Part shown: positions 25,549 to 33,285 of the stretch, piece after piece
How positions within the stretch are numbered: position 1 is the stretch's first letter
Layout: every line of letters begins with the position of its first letter
Origin: Verrucomicrobiota bacterium
Lineage (GTDB): Bacteria; Verrucomicrobiota; Verrucomicrobiia; Limisphaerales; CAIMTB01
NCBI GenBank assembly: GCA_963205105.1
Contig: CAUJJW010000096.1
Coordinates: forward strand, 1-34,909
Length of the DNA stretch: 34,909 bases
Reading direction: 5' to 3'
Position numbers and translations under genes: made by a program
Notes under the pieces: generated by a model
The model's input: the letters and a program-made list of their open reading frames with translations, nothing else
Told to the model about the DNA's origin: nothing
Databases searched by the model: none

Positions 25549-26145
25549 ATGAATCGAACGATCCTAGCCACTGCCCTCGCCGCCGCTGCCGCCGTCGCGC
25601 TCACCGGATGCACCCGCCCCGCCCAGTACGTCGATCCCAAGGGCGGACGTGTCATGGTCACCCTCGACCAGATCAACATCCAGGACTGGTCCATGGCCGC
25701 CGAATCCGCCATCACCGACCTGCTCGGGTCCGGTGTGCTCGACAAAGTCCCCACCCCGCCCGCCGTCATGGTGGTCAGCCGGGTGGTGAACAGCACCAGC
25801 CAGCAGGTCGACACCGACATGCTCACCAAGAAAATCCGAGTCGCCCTCAACAAGAGCGGCAAAGCCCTAACCATGACCACCCGCGGCCCCGGCGGCTCGG
25901 CCGAGGACGAACTCGCCAAGGAAATCGCCCAGGAATGGAAGGATCTCGGCCTCGTTCAACCCGCCCAGCGCCCGCCGGACTTCAGCCTCTCCGGCAAAAT
26001 CATCGAGACCTACACCCGCTCCGGAAATTACCGGCAGGCCGCCTACACCTTCCAACTCTCACTCACTGACAACCGCGGACTCGCGGTCTGGGAAGGCGAA
26101 AAGGAAGTGGTGAAGCAGGGACGCCGTCCATCGGTGGGCTTCTAA
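25549..26145 (+). CDS. lpoB: Penicillin-binding protein activator LpoB-like lipoprotein
   Basis: A 198-residue outer-membrane lipoprotein with an ideal lipobox (VALTGC, Cys21). LpoB reaches through the periplasm to stimulate a class A penicillin-binding protein. Family hallmarks are VMVVSRVVNSTSQQVDTDML, the strand DFSLSGKIIETYTR, and a C-terminal AVWEGEKEVVKQGRR. Third gene of the lipoprotein trio. The disordered linker between Cys21 and the domain is short compared with E. coli LpoB. The stop TAA overlaps the convergent menG stop by 4 bp. No class A PBP gene is in the window, so the partner is inferred. Confidence 0.85.
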   Translation: MNRTILATALAAAAAVALTGCTRPAQYVDPKGGRVMVTLDQINIQDWSMAAESAITDLLGSGVLDKVPTPPAVMVVSRVVNSTSQQVDTDMLTKKIRVALNKSGKALTMTTRGPGGSAEDELAKEIAQEWKDLGLVQPAQRPPDFSLSGKIIETYTRSGNYRQAAYTFQLSLTDNRGLAVWEGEKEVVKQGRRPSVGF

Positions 26146-26873
26146 CCCGGCTGCTCATCCACCCGCACCCCGCGGTGCAGGGTCATCACCCCGCCCAGGA
26201 CGTTCCACCAACGCACGTCCTTCCATCCCGCGGACTCCATCCGCCGTCCAATTTCGGCGGGCCCGGGATAGCGCTTCAGCGATTCGAGAATGTACGAGTG
26301 GGTGTCGGCGTCGCCGCAGAAGAGCCGGCCCAACGCCGGCACCACGGTCTTGAGGTGGAGGGTGTACAGCGCCTTCCACACCGGGTTCGACGGAAACGCG
26401 AAGTCCAGGATCATCAACCGCCCTCCGGGACGCGTCACCCGCGCGATCTCGCGCAGTCCGGCATCGTTGTCGCGGAGGTTCCGCAGCCCGTAACTGATCG
26501 TCACCACTTCGAAGGACTGGGCGTCGAACCGCAGGCTCAGCGCATCGCCCTGCTCAAACGTCACCCGGCAGCCGCTCGTCGCCGTCAAACGCCGACGGGC
26601 CACCTCCAACATCGCCGCACTGAAATCCACGCCGGACACTTGAGCCCCCTCCCGCGCCAAGGCGAAGGCGATGTCACCCGTTCCACAACAAAGGTCCAGC
26701 GCGGCCTCCCCCGATTTCACCTCCGCCAACCGCACCAACCGCCGCTTCCACAAGCGGTGCATGCCAAAACTCTGGAGGTCATTGATGAGATCATAGCGCG
26801 GTGCCACCGCCGCGAAGAGGTCCTTCACCCCGTCCGCACGCTTCTCGCCTTCCTGATAGTAGCGGTTCGCCAT
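26142..26873 (-). CDS. menG: Demethylmenaquinone methyltransferase (MenG/UbiE family)
   Basis: SAM-dependent C-methyltransferase for the last step of menaquinone (or a step of ubiquinone) synthesis; 243 residues. It starts at ATG 26873, preceded by GGAG five bases upstream; a longer frame to 26909 lacks support. Family features: VKDLFAAVAPRYDLINDLQS at the N-terminus, SAM motif I LDLCCGTGDIA (59-69), GVDFSAAMLEVA, the signature ISYGLRNLRD, and EIARVTRPGGRLMILDF. The cytochrome at 10860-13763 would draw on the quinone pool. MenG is preferred over UbiE only because menaquinone is the usual PVC-type quinone; sequence alone does not exclude ubiquinone. Confidence 0.93.
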   Translation of the reverse strand: MANRYYQEGEKRADGVKDLFAAVAPRYDLINDLQSFGMHRLWKRRLVRLAEVKSGEAALDLCCGTGDIAFALAREGAQVSGVDFSAAMLEVARRRLTATSGCRVTFEQGDALSLRFDAQSFEVVTISYGLRNLRDNDAGLREIARVTRPGGRLMILDFAFPSNPVWKALYTLHLKTVVPALGRLFCGDADTHSYILESLKRYPGPAEIGRRMESAGWKDVRWWNVLGGVMTLHRGVRVDEQPG

Positions 26874-26959
26874 GGCTTCTCCGGCGCGCCCGGCCACGCC
26901 AGCCCGCAAATCCTGTGGGCTGACCGCCGCCGAGGCAAAGCTTCACACCGATTTCAGGC

Positions 26960-27397
26960 TCAACGATAGCCCTCCTTCGCCGGCGTCCAATCGGGACCAT
27001 AATACTGCTGCGCGCCCGTGCTCCAAACGAGGTTGCCCCGTCGATACACTTCCGTGACCCACTCAAAGCTGAGGGCCGGCCGGCCATCGCGGTAGAAGGT
27101 CGCGATGCCTTGGTTCGTATCCATCACCACCGAACTGACCCCCCAGTGGTTGTCCTCATGGTCGAAGTAACACCAACCCCAGTTCGTTCCCGGCCGCCGA
27201 AACACGAAGCTCGTCGTAAACGGTTCCCCGCTCCAGTTGAACTTCTGAAGCACACACATCTCGACGCCCGTCGGTGACACCGCGCGCCCTACAATCCGCG
27301 GCACCACAAACCGCCGGACCACCAAAGCCAGCGACACGACGGTCACGGCCGTCAGACTTCCCCAAAACCAGAATGAACCGCGTCTCCAGTAGTCCAT
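26960..27397 (-). CDS. Small membrane-anchored protein, tandem paralogue A
   Basis: 145 residues: a cytoplasmic stub (MDYWRRGS), one hydrophobic helix (FWFWGSLTAVTVVSLALVV, about 9-27), then an extracytoplasmic domain of about 115 residues with conserved PGTNW, WCYFDHEDNHWG, GIATFYRDGRPALSFEW and PDWTPAKEGYR. The Trp/Tyr/Asp-rich domain has no recognised family. It is 21 bp downstream of paralogue B on the same strand. The first 51 residues differ from B at only one position; the middle differs strongly (KFNWSGEPFTTSFVF). Confidence 0.72.
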   Translation of the reverse strand: MDYWRRGSFWFWGSLTAVTVVSLALVVRRFVVPRIVGRAVSPTGVEMCVLQKFNWSGEPFTTSFVFRRPGTNWGWCYFDHEDNHWGVSSVVMDTNQGIATFYRDGRPALSFEWVTEVYRRGNLVWSTGAQQYYGPDWTPAKEGYR

Positions 27398-27418
27398 CGT
27401 CGCCTCAAGCTTCCGGCG

Positions 27419-27859
27419 TCATCGGTATCCGGCCTTCGCCGGAGTCCAATCGGCAGGCATGTACCTGGGTTCTTCCGACACGCCTCCCGTCGTTCCCGCC
27501 AACCGACCACTGCGATAAACGCCCATTTCCCACTCAAAGCTCAATGCCGGACGCCCGTCGCGATGGAACGTCGCAATGCCCCGATTGGTGTCCAACACCA
27601 CCGGAGCGATTCCCCAGTGGTCGTCTTCATGATCGAAGTAGCACCACGCCCAGTTCGTTCCCGGTCGCCGATACACGAACTTGGTTTCGTATTCCCAGCA
27701 ATAGCTCTGAAGCACACACATCTCCACGCCCGTCGGCGACACCGCCCGCCCTACAATCCGCGGCACCACAAACCGCCGGACCACCAACGCCAGCGACACG
27801 ACAGTCACAGCCGTCAGACTTCCCCAGAACCAGAATGAACCGCGTCTCCAGTAGACCAT
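27419..27859 (-). CDS. Small membrane-anchored protein, tandem paralogue B
   Basis: 146 residues from ATG 27859, with the same plan as paralogue A: MVYWRRGS, one membrane helix, then a Trp-rich external domain (YRRPGTNWAWCYFDHEDDHW, GIATFHRDGRPALSFEWEMG, then ADWTPAKAGYR). It differs from A in the segment after VLQ (SYCWEYETKFVY, with an extra Cys) and in the loop before the C-terminus (RLAGTTGGVSEEPRYMP). The start is 7 bp from the VOC stop, so it likely shares that transcript; TGAGG lies just upstream of ATG. No function recognised. Confidence 0.72.
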   Translation of the reverse strand: MVYWRRGSFWFWGSLTAVTVVSLALVVRRFVVPRIVGRAVSPTGVEMCVLQSYCWEYETKFVYRRPGTNWAWCYFDHEDDHWGIAPVVLDTNRGIATFHRDGRPALSFEWEMGVYRSGRLAGTTGGVSEEPRYMPADWTPAKAGYR

Positions 27860-27866
27860 CGTCGCC

Positions 27867-28265
27867 TCAGGCTTCCGGCGGTGGCGCCTGATACAGCGCC
27901 GCCACCGCCCCCGCCGGGTCCCGAATGACCGCAAAGCGCCCGCCGCCCAAATCCTTCGGTCCGACAACCACGACGCCACCCCGCCGACTGCACTCGGTCA
28001 GACTGGCCTCAATGTCCGCCACATGAATGTAGATCAGCCATTGCGCCGGCAAATCAGCGTTCCCGCCGCGGGCGTGACAGATTCCCGTCACCGGATCCCC
28101 TCCGGAACTGGGTATCATGCAAAAATCTTCGTAACCATCCATGTCAACTGCCGACGATTTCCAACCGACCACGGCGGAATAGAAGTCACGAACGCCAACG
28201 GCGTTGGGGACGGTAAGGTCATGCCAACCGATGGTTCCGGGAACAGGCGTGGGAGTCGTGCTCAT
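27867..28265 (-). CDS. VOC superfamily (glyoxalase/bleomycin-resistance fold) protein
   Basis: 132 residues from ATG 28265. Paired beta-alpha-beta modules: GWHDLTVPNAVGVRDFYSAV at the N-terminus (first-ligand His15) and WLIYIHVADIEASLTECSRRG in the second half, ending FAVIRDPAGAVAALYQ. The last canonical metal-ligand Glu appears replaced by Gln/Ala in AALYQ, so metal binding may be incomplete. Best match is to the CFP-30B/PhnB-like proteins of unknown substrate. A longer frame to 28334 begins with unlikely sequence. First gene of a compact minus-strand set with the two paralogues. Confidence 0.85.
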   Translation of the reverse strand: MSTTPTPVPGTIGWHDLTVPNAVGVRDFYSAVVGWKSSAVDMDGYEDFCMIPSSGGDPVTGICHARGGNADLPAQWLIYIHVADIEASLTECSRRGGVVVVGPKDLGGGRFAVIRDPAGAVAALYQAPPPEA

Positions 28266-28422
28266 GGGCGGAGGGTGTGGATCGCAGAATGAACCAGCGC
28301 GGTCTCTCGGCGCAAACCTCCCTTTTGTATCCAAAACTGTTCCCTTGGCGGCCCGCCACCAACCTGCCCCAATGCGCCCAGGCCTCTGCGTTCAGGCAAC
28401 GGTCGCCCCACCCCCGATTTCC

Positions 28423-28644
28423 ATGACCACCCACGATCCCCAGCCTTACGTCGTGGCCAATGGCCGGCGCATCACCCTCGCGCTGCCTGCCACCCTGGAA
28501 CAGTTCCTCGTCTCCCAAAACCTCCTGCCCCGCTCGGTGGTCGTGGAACATAACGGAGACGCCGTCGCACCCTCGGAATTCGCCCAGCGCACCCTCCAGT
28601 CCGGCGACCGGCTGGAAATCGTACGCATCGTCGCGGGCGGTTGA
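28423..28644 (+). CDS. thiS: Sulfur carrier protein ThiS
   Basis: 73 residues with the ubiquitin-like ThiS fold: NGRRITLALPATLEQFLVSQ, PRSVVVEHNGDAVAP, TLQSGDRLEIVRIVAGG. The C-terminal Gly-Gly is the residue pair adenylated and converted to thiocarboxylate to deliver sulfur for the thiazole ring of thiamine. ATG 28423 gives the family length. No thiG, thiF or other thiamine gene is adjacent, so it is an isolated thiS or another small sulfur carrier of the family. The MoxR gene starts about 70 bp further on. Confidence 0.88.
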   Translation: MTTHDPQPYVVANGRRITLALPATLEQFLVSQNLLPRSVVVEHNGDAVAPSEFAQRTLQSGDRLEIVRIVAGG

Positions 28645-28712
28645 TGACCTAGAACCACATCTCCGCGTTCGGCGGCTTGCCGCCCCGCCCATCCGCCCGC
28701 ATCGTTGCCCCC

Positions 28713-29660
28713 ATGTCTGTCGATGCCGCCCAAGCCGCGGCCATCTTTCAAAAGCTCTCGACCAACATCCAGGGGGTCCTGCGTGGTCAGGACTCCGCCA
28801 TCCGACGGCTCCTCGCCGCCTTCGCCGCCGGTGGACACGTGTTGCTCGACGACTTCCCCGGCACCGGCAAAACCACCCTCGCCAAGACCATCGCCCTGTC
28901 GATCGCCTCGCGGTTCCACCGCATCCAGTTCACCCCCGACCTGATGCCCACCGACATCGTGGGCGTCTCGGTCTTCAATCAGCGGGACCAAAGCTTCGAG
29001 TTCCGTGAAGGCCCGGTCTTCACCGACATCCTGCTCGCCGACGAAATCAACCGCGCCTCGCCCCGCACGCAATCGGCGTTGCTCGAAGCCATGGCCGAGG
29101 CGCAAGTCAGTGTTGAGGGAAGACCTCGCCGGCTGTCCGATTTGTTCTTCGTCATCGCCACCCAAAACCCGGTGGAGTTCCGAGGGACGTATCCTTTGCC
29201 CGAGGCGCAAATGGACCGCTTCATGATGCGGTTCGGGCTCGGCTACGTGACGGCAGCGGACGAGGTCGCCATCCTTTCCAGCCAGATTCAAAGCCATCCG
29301 ATCGACGACGTTCGTGCCTGCGTTTTGCCTGAGGAAGTCCGCCTCCTGCGCGCCGCCGTCCGCAATGTCCGCATCAGCGAAGAGCTCATGCATTACATCG
29401 TCGCGATCGTGCAGGGCACCCGCAGCCTCGAAGGGGTTCAGCTGGGTGCCAGCCCACGCGCCTCCGTCGCCCTCATGAAGGCTGCCCAGGCCCTCGCCCT
29501 CTTCGACGGCAGCCCGTTCGTTTTGCCAGATCACGTCGCGGAACTGGCGGTGCCTGTCATCGGACATCGTATGGTCATCGATCCCCAGGCCCGCTTTTCC
29601 GGAACCACCCCGGAGGCGTTGGTCGAAAGTCTTCTCAGCCGGATTCCCAAACCCCGCTGA
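28713..29660 (+). CDS. MoxR-family AAA+ ATPase
   Basis: 315 residues from ATG 28713. Walker A DFPGTGKTTLAK (Lys53), Walker B ILLADEIN (Asp110, Glu111), sensor 1 VIATQNPVE (Asn152), and the MoxR-type ALLEAMAEAQVSVEG and YPLPEAQMDRFMM blocks. A C-terminal lid follows, with GASPRASVALMKAAQA. MoxR ATPases act as chaperone-like remodellers and are usually paired with DUF58 and VWA-domain partners. Here the DUF58 gene starts 8 bp after the stop, so they form an operon. The VWA, transglutaminase and other genes often found in such clusters are missing downstream. The substrate is unknown. Confidence 0.94.
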   Translation: MSVDAAQAAAIFQKLSTNIQGVLRGQDSAIRRLLAAFAAGGHVLLDDFPGTGKTTLAKTIALSIASRFHRIQFTPDLMPTDIVGVSVFNQRDQSFEFREGPVFTDILLADEINRASPRTQSALLEAMAEAQVSVEGRPRRLSDLFFVIATQNPVEFRGTYPLPEAQMDRFMMRFGLGYVTAADEVAILSSQIQSHPIDDVRACVLPEEVRLLRAAVRNVRISEELMHYIVAIVQGTRSLEGVQLGASPRASVALMKAAQALALFDGSPFVLPDHVAELAVPVIGHRMVIDPQARFSGTTPEALVESLLSRIPKPR

Positions 29661-29668
29661 CCGACCCC

Positions 29669-31321
29669 ATGGAACCCGAGCGACCCATTCCCGGTTCCCC
29701 CAGTTCTCCCCTTCCCCCGTCCAACAACCGTCCCGCCGACGCCGGTCCGGCACTACCCCTGAACCGTGCCTCCGTAGCGGCGGGCGTCTCGCCTGCCGTA
29801 GAGGGGGGCGTCCCGCCCCCCGGAATCCCCGGTTCAGGTCCCGTGAGCAGGTCGATTTCGAAAGGGGGACTTCCCGTGAACCGCGCGTCGGTAACGGCGG
29901 GCGTCCCGCCTGCTGTCGAGGGAGGCGTCTCGCCCCCCAAAATCGGCACACGCTTCGACCGCCGGCTGCACGCCAGTTATCGACAGATCGCCGCCGTCCG
30001 CCATTGGTTCGTCCGCCATGTCACTCCCACCGGAGCGTTTCTGTTTTGGGCCATGCTCGCCGCAGGCGCTTTCAATGACGTCTCGCTGACCATGGCGCAT
30101 CAGCTTTTCGGCGTCCTCTTCTGCGTGCTCATCGGCGCGGTGGCTTGGCTACGAAAACCCGCCCGCTGCTTCGCCCTCCAACGTGGCGTGCCTCCCAATG
30201 CTTCCGTCGGCTCCCCTTTCACGTACCGCATCCGGCTGCACAACCAACGCGACCGCTGGCAGCGCGGACTCGACTTCCGCGAAGGCGCCCCCGACCCGCG
30301 GCCGTCCCTCGAGCAGTTCGTGCAGTTTGCCGAACCCGGCGAGGATCGCCGCAACTGGTTCGATCGCCGTTACCGCGCCTACCGCTGGTCCTGGCTCACC
30401 CAGCGCAACATCCGCTTCCGCCCCAAACCGATCCCTCTCCCGGATATCCCCCCCGGGGGCATCGTCGATGTCACGGGCGAGATCACCCCGCTTCGGCGCG
30501 GTCGGTTGGTGCTGGTCGGCGCCACCGTCGCCCGCACCGACCCCTTCGGACTCATCCGTCGCGACGCCGTCATCACCGAGCAACCAGACTCCATCATCGT
30601 CTACCCGCGACGCTTTCAGCTGCCGCACTTCACCCTGCCTGGAGAAGGACGCCGGCTTCACGTGGGCGGCGTCGCCATGGCGGGATCGGTCGGGGACTCC
30701 GAGGAATTCATTTCCGTGCGCGAGTACCGGCCCGGCGACCCCCTGCGCCGTATTCATTGGGCCGGTTGGGCCCGAACCCAGCGCGCCGTGGTGAAAGAGT
30801 ACCAGGAGGAATTCTTCGTCCGGCACGCCCTGCTGCTCGACACCTGCGGCGGTGGTTCCGCCGCGGACGCCTTCGAAGACGCCGTGTCCCTCGCCGCTTC
30901 GTTCGCCTTCACCGTCGACGAACACGATTCCCTGCTGGACCTGATGTTCGTCGGCGATCGCGCCTACAATTTCACCGCCGGCCGGGGCCTCGCCCATAAC
31001 GAGCAGATGCTCCAGATCCTCGCCGGCGTTTCCCTCCATCCCTCCCAGGATTTCCGCGCCCTCGAAAGCCTGGTCATCCGTCACGCAGGCCAACTCAGCG
31101 GATGCATTCTCGTGCTGCTGGCCTGGGACGAACCCAGACGCCATCTCCACCAGCGCCTGCTCTCACTCAACCTGCCCCTGCTCATCTTCATCATCGCCGA
31201 ACGACCCGCGAACGCCCCAGTCACCGACGGCGTCCACTGGATTGTCCCAGGCCGTGCCGAGCAATCCCTCGCCCGCCTGACCGAGACCCCCTCGGAAAGC
31301 GCATCCGATCGGCACGCGTGA
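29669..31321 (+). CDS. DUF58-domain protein with repeat-encoded N-terminus
   Basis: Up to 550 residues from ATG 29669, 8 bp after the moxR stop. Two membrane helices lie at about 122-138 and 143-162, and the DUF58 signature at about 350-375 (EYRPGDPLRRIHWAGWARTQ, then AVVKEYQEEFFVRHALLLDT), with an RRGR motif in the preceding beta region. DUF58 proteins are membrane partners of MoxR ATPases. The first 90 residues are unlike the family: they are Pro/Gly-rich and contain two translated copies of the palindromic element (residues 32-56 and 71-90, 39 residues apart). After residue 70 (GTG 29876) there is no ATG, GTG or TTG before the first membrane helix, so at least the second copy is translated unless CTG 29966 or another rare codon is used. 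Confidence 0.88.
   Translation: MEPERPIPGSPSSPLPPSNNRPADAGPALPLNRASVAAGVSPAVEGGVPPPGIPGSGPVSRSISKGGLPVNRASVTAGVPPAVEGGVSPPKIGTRFDRRLHASYRQIAAVRHWFVRHVTPTGAFLFWAMLAAGAFNDVSLTMAHQLFGVLFCVLIGAVAWLRKPARCFALQRGVPPNASVGSPFTYRIRLHNQRDRWQRGLDFREGAPDPRPSLEQFVQFAEPGEDRRNWFDRRYRAYRWSWLTQRNIRFRPKPIPLPDIPPGGIVDVTGEITPLRRGRLVLVGATVARTDPFGLIRRDAVITEQPDSIIVYPRRFQLPHFTLPGEGRRLHVGGVAMAGSVGDSEEFISVREYRPGDPLRRIHWAGWARTQRAVVKEYQEEFFVRHALLLDTCGGGSAADAFEDAVSLAASFAFTVDEHDSLLDLMFVGDRAYNFTAGRGLAHNEQMLQILAGVSLHPSQDFRALESLVIRHAGQLSGCILVLLAWDEPRRHLHQRLLSLNLPLLIFIIAERPANAPVTDGVHWIVPGRAEQSLARLTETPSESASDRHA
29758..29838 (+). repeat. Double-hairpin palindromic element, copy 4 (inside the DUF58 gene)
   Basis: Arms CCTGAACC (29758-29765) and GGTTCAGG (29831-29838) are a perfect inverted repeat. 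Compared with CATGAACC/GGTTCATG elsewhere, both sides changed (A to C on the left, T to G on the right), a compensatory pair. The core begins GTAGCGG at 29774 and has both hairpins. It is in frame with DUF58 and adds SVAAGVSPAVEGG. Confidence 0.88.
29875..29938 (+). repeat. Double-hairpin palindromic element, copy 5, diverged (inside the DUF58 gene)
   Basis: Left arm CGTGAACC (29875-29882), core from GTAACGG at 29891, exactly 117 bp after copy 4, ending CGCCCCCC at 29938 without a right arm. The first hairpin is intact (GGCGGGCGTCCCGCC); the second is weaker (GGGAGGCGTCTCGCCCCCC). Translated as SVTAGVPPAVEGGVSPP. Confidence 0.8.
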
Positions 31322-31344
31322 CCCGGTCCCTGGGCCGACCCTCC

Positions 31345-31400
31345 GTAGCGGCGGGCGTCCCGCCTGCCGTAGAGGGGGGCGTCTCGCCCCCCGGAATTCC
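31345..31400 (+). repeat. Double-hairpin palindromic element, copy 6, without arms
   Basis: The core GTAGCGG to CCCCCCGGAAT is nearly identical to copy 1 in both hairpins, but no CATGAACC-type arm precedes it and no GGTTCATG follows. It begins 23 bp after the DUF58 stop, where it could also act as a 3' stabilising hairpin for the moxR-DUF58 mRNA. Confidence 0.8.
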
Positions 31401-31436
31401 TTTCCAAGTAAACCAAGAGGTCCCATCGCACTTTCC

Positions 31437-31484
31437 GCCGGGCATGATGCCCGGCTCTTCGGCAGGCGAGACGCCTACCGCTAC
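31437..31484 (-). repeat. Hairpin plus inverted half-copy of the element
   Basis: GCCGGGCATGATGCCCGGC (31437-31455) is a near-perfect palindrome. It is followed by CGGCAGGCGAGACGCCTACC and GCTAC (31460-31484), the reverse complement of the first half of the element with compensating changes (GGCGTCTCGCC). A right-arm-like fragment, TTCATGGCCCGTGAGCA, lies at 31511-31527. The 315-bp gap between DUF58 and the sulfatase gene is thus largely repeat-derived, and no promoter could be identified in it. Confidence 0.65.
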
Positions 31485-31636
31485 GACATGCGTCTCCCGG
31501 CCTTCTCAGATTCATGGCCCGTGAGCATGGCGCCTGCGCCAACGCTGCTTCCCTGGACCCGTCACCTCCGTTCTTCGCCTCCATCTCCCCATCCCCGCGG
31601 GTTGCGCCCAGCCCCGGGTTGGGTTGTCATCCACCC

Positions 31637-33079
31637 ATGCCGTTTCCCCGTGCCCTGGTCCTTGGCGCCGCCTGGCTGATGGCCGCCCTTGCCTCGCTCG
31701 CCGCCGCGCCAGCGTCCCGACCGCCCAATATCATCGTGGTCTTCTGCGACGACCTCGGGTACGCCGATGTCGGCTGCTTTGGGGCTTCCAAAATCCGCAC
31801 CCCCAACATCGATCGCCTCGCCAAGGAAGGCGTTCGGCTTACCGACTTTTACGCCGCCCAGGCCGTGTGCTCCGCCTCCCGCGCCGCACTGCTCACCGGC
31901 TGTTATCCGAATCGCATCGGCATCGCCGGCGCCCTCGGTCCGGGCGCCCGTCATGGCCTGAATCCCGACGAACGGACCATCGCCGAGGTCCTTAAACCCC
32001 GCGGCTACGCCACCGGCGCGGTCGGCAAGTGGCACCTCGGCCATCACCCCATGTTCCTGCCCACTCGCCACGGCTTCGATGAATGGTTGGGCCTTCCCTA
32101 CTCCAACGACATGTGGCCCTACCATCCCGAGGCCAAAAAAGGCTCGTACCCGGAGCTGCCGCTCTTCGATGGCGAAACCGTCGTGGACCCCGAAGTCACA
32201 CCCGACGACCAGAAGACACTCACCACCCGCTACACCGAGCGCGCCGTCCGCTTCATCGAACGTCACCGCGACCAACCCTTCTTCCTCTACCTCGCCCACG
32301 CCATGCCCCACGTGCCGCTGTTCGTCAGCGACGCCCGCAGCGGGCGTTCGCGCGCGGGCCTCTTCGGCGATGTCATCGGCGAAATCGACTGGTCCGTCGG
32401 CCAATTGCTCGACGCTCTCCGACGCCACAAAATCGACGAGCACACCCTGGTGATTTTCACCTCTGACAATGGACCCTGGCTTTCCTATGGCGATCACGCG
32501 GGTTCAGCCGGACCGCTCCGCGAAGGCAAAGGCACCGCCTGGGAAGGCGGCGTTCGGGTTCCCTTCATTGCCCGATGGCCCGGACGCATTCCCCGCGACT
32601 CGGTCTCCCATCAGCCTGCCATGACCATCGATCTCCTCCCCACCCTGGCCGCCATCGCCCAGGCGCCCCTCCCGCCCCACCGCATCGACGGCTTGGACAT
32701 CCGCCCCCTGCTCCTCAAGCCCGCCGAGGCGACCAGCCCCCACGACGCCCTGTGGTTCTACTACAACAACAACGAACTGCAGGCCCTGCGCAGCGGTCGA
32801 TGGAAACTCATCCTCCCCCACGCCTACCGCACCCTGGGCTCGCAAACACCCGCCACCGGAGGCACGCCCATCAAGTACAGCCAGCTCAAGGCCGGCACCG
32901 AGCTTTACGACCTCGAGAAGGACCCCGGCGAAAAAACCGATCTCGCCTCGCTGAAACCCGAGATCGTCGCCGAGCTGCAAGAGCACGTCGAAAAAGCCCG
33001 CGCCGACCTCGGTGACGCCCTCACCGGCCGCACTCCCACCGGCGCTCGCCCCGCCGGAAAACTGCCCTCCACGCCCTGA
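31637..33079 (+). CDS. Secreted sulfatase (formylglycine-dependent), Cys type
   Basis: 480 residues from ATG 31637, which begins a signal peptide (ALVLGAAWLMAALASLAAAPA). Arylsulfatase-like alkaline phosphatase fold: metal ligands in CDDLGYAD (Asp38, Asp39), active-site motif CSASR starting at Cys78 in AVCSASRAALLTG (Cys becomes formylglycine), GKWHLGHH, HAMPHVPLF, and FTSDNGPWLSYG near the second metal site. The C-terminal part ends with the usual LYDLEKDPGEKTDLA block. Cys rather than Ser means maturation by a formylglycine-generating enzyme or anSME, neither of which is in the window. It removes sulfate esters, probably from polysaccharides; the exact linkage is not predictable. An upstream in-frame ATG at 31514 adds repeat-derived, non-signal sequence. 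Confidence 0.93.
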   Translation: MPFPRALVLGAAWLMAALASLAAAPASRPPNIIVVFCDDLGYADVGCFGASKIRTPNIDRLAKEGVRLTDFYAAQAVCSASRAALLTGCYPNRIGIAGALGPGARHGLNPDERTIAEVLKPRGYATGAVGKWHLGHHPMFLPTRHGFDEWLGLPYSNDMWPYHPEAKKGSYPELPLFDGETVVDPEVTPDDQKTLTTRYTERAVRFIERHRDQPFFLYLAHAMPHVPLFVSDARSGRSRAGLFGDVIGEIDWSVGQLLDALRRHKIDEHTLVIFTSDNGPWLSYGDHAGSAGPLREGKGTAWEGGVRVPFIARWPGRIPRDSVSHQPAMTIDLLPTLAAIAQAPLPPHRIDGLDIRPLLLKPAEATSPHDALWFYYNNNELQALRSGRWKLILPHAYRTLGSQTPATGGTPIKYSQLKAGTELYDLEKDPGEKTDLASLKPEIVAELQEHVEKARADLGDALTGRTPTGARPAGKLPSTP

Positions 33080-33191
33080 CCTTCACCGATTCACGTAAAC
33101 CCCAGCCCTCCTCCACCGCCATGCGCCGCACCCTCCCCTTCCCCCGGAGCCACTTTCCATCCAACCCTTCGACACCCATGGAGCCCCTGCT

Positions 33192-33224
33192 CCCTCTCCC
33201 CTCGGGAGAGGGCCGGGGTGAGGG
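33192..33224 (-). repeat. Second hairpin repeat family, inverted copy
   Basis: CCCTCTCCC, loop CTC, GGGAGAGGG (9-bp perfect stem), then CCGGGGTGAGGG: the reverse complement of the copy at 14047-14081. It lies between the two sulfatase genes. It is open in the downstream sulfatase frame (it would read LPLPSGEGRGEGRG), but the signal peptide further on argues that translation starts after it. Confidence 0.8.
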
Positions 33225-33285
33225 CCGCGGTGCTTCCTCCCCCTTCCACGGCCCATGTTCCCTTTCTTCCGCGTTCGCATATTCG

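Larger units (their letters stand above)
26960..27880 (-). repeat. Tandem duplication of about 460 bp
   Basis: Two consecutive units, each of one small gene plus the 5' sequence GCCGGAAGC-TGAGGCGACG. The 5' sequence of unit B is the last codons and stop of the VOC gene (CCGGAAGCCTGA); in front of unit A the same fragment persists as a remnant. The breakpoint therefore lay in the 3' end of the VOC gene. DNA identity is very high across the first 155 bp of each gene and lower in the middle. Confidence 0.8.

Noticed and set aside
28446..29951. 501-codon minus-strand open frame
   Set aside because: Antisense to thiS and moxR, both with intact family motifs; starts in the palindromic repeats.
31514..31636. 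Upstream ATG extending the first sulfatase
   Set aside because: It precedes the signal peptide by 41 residues of repeat-adjacent sequence, which is incompatible with an N-terminal export signal.
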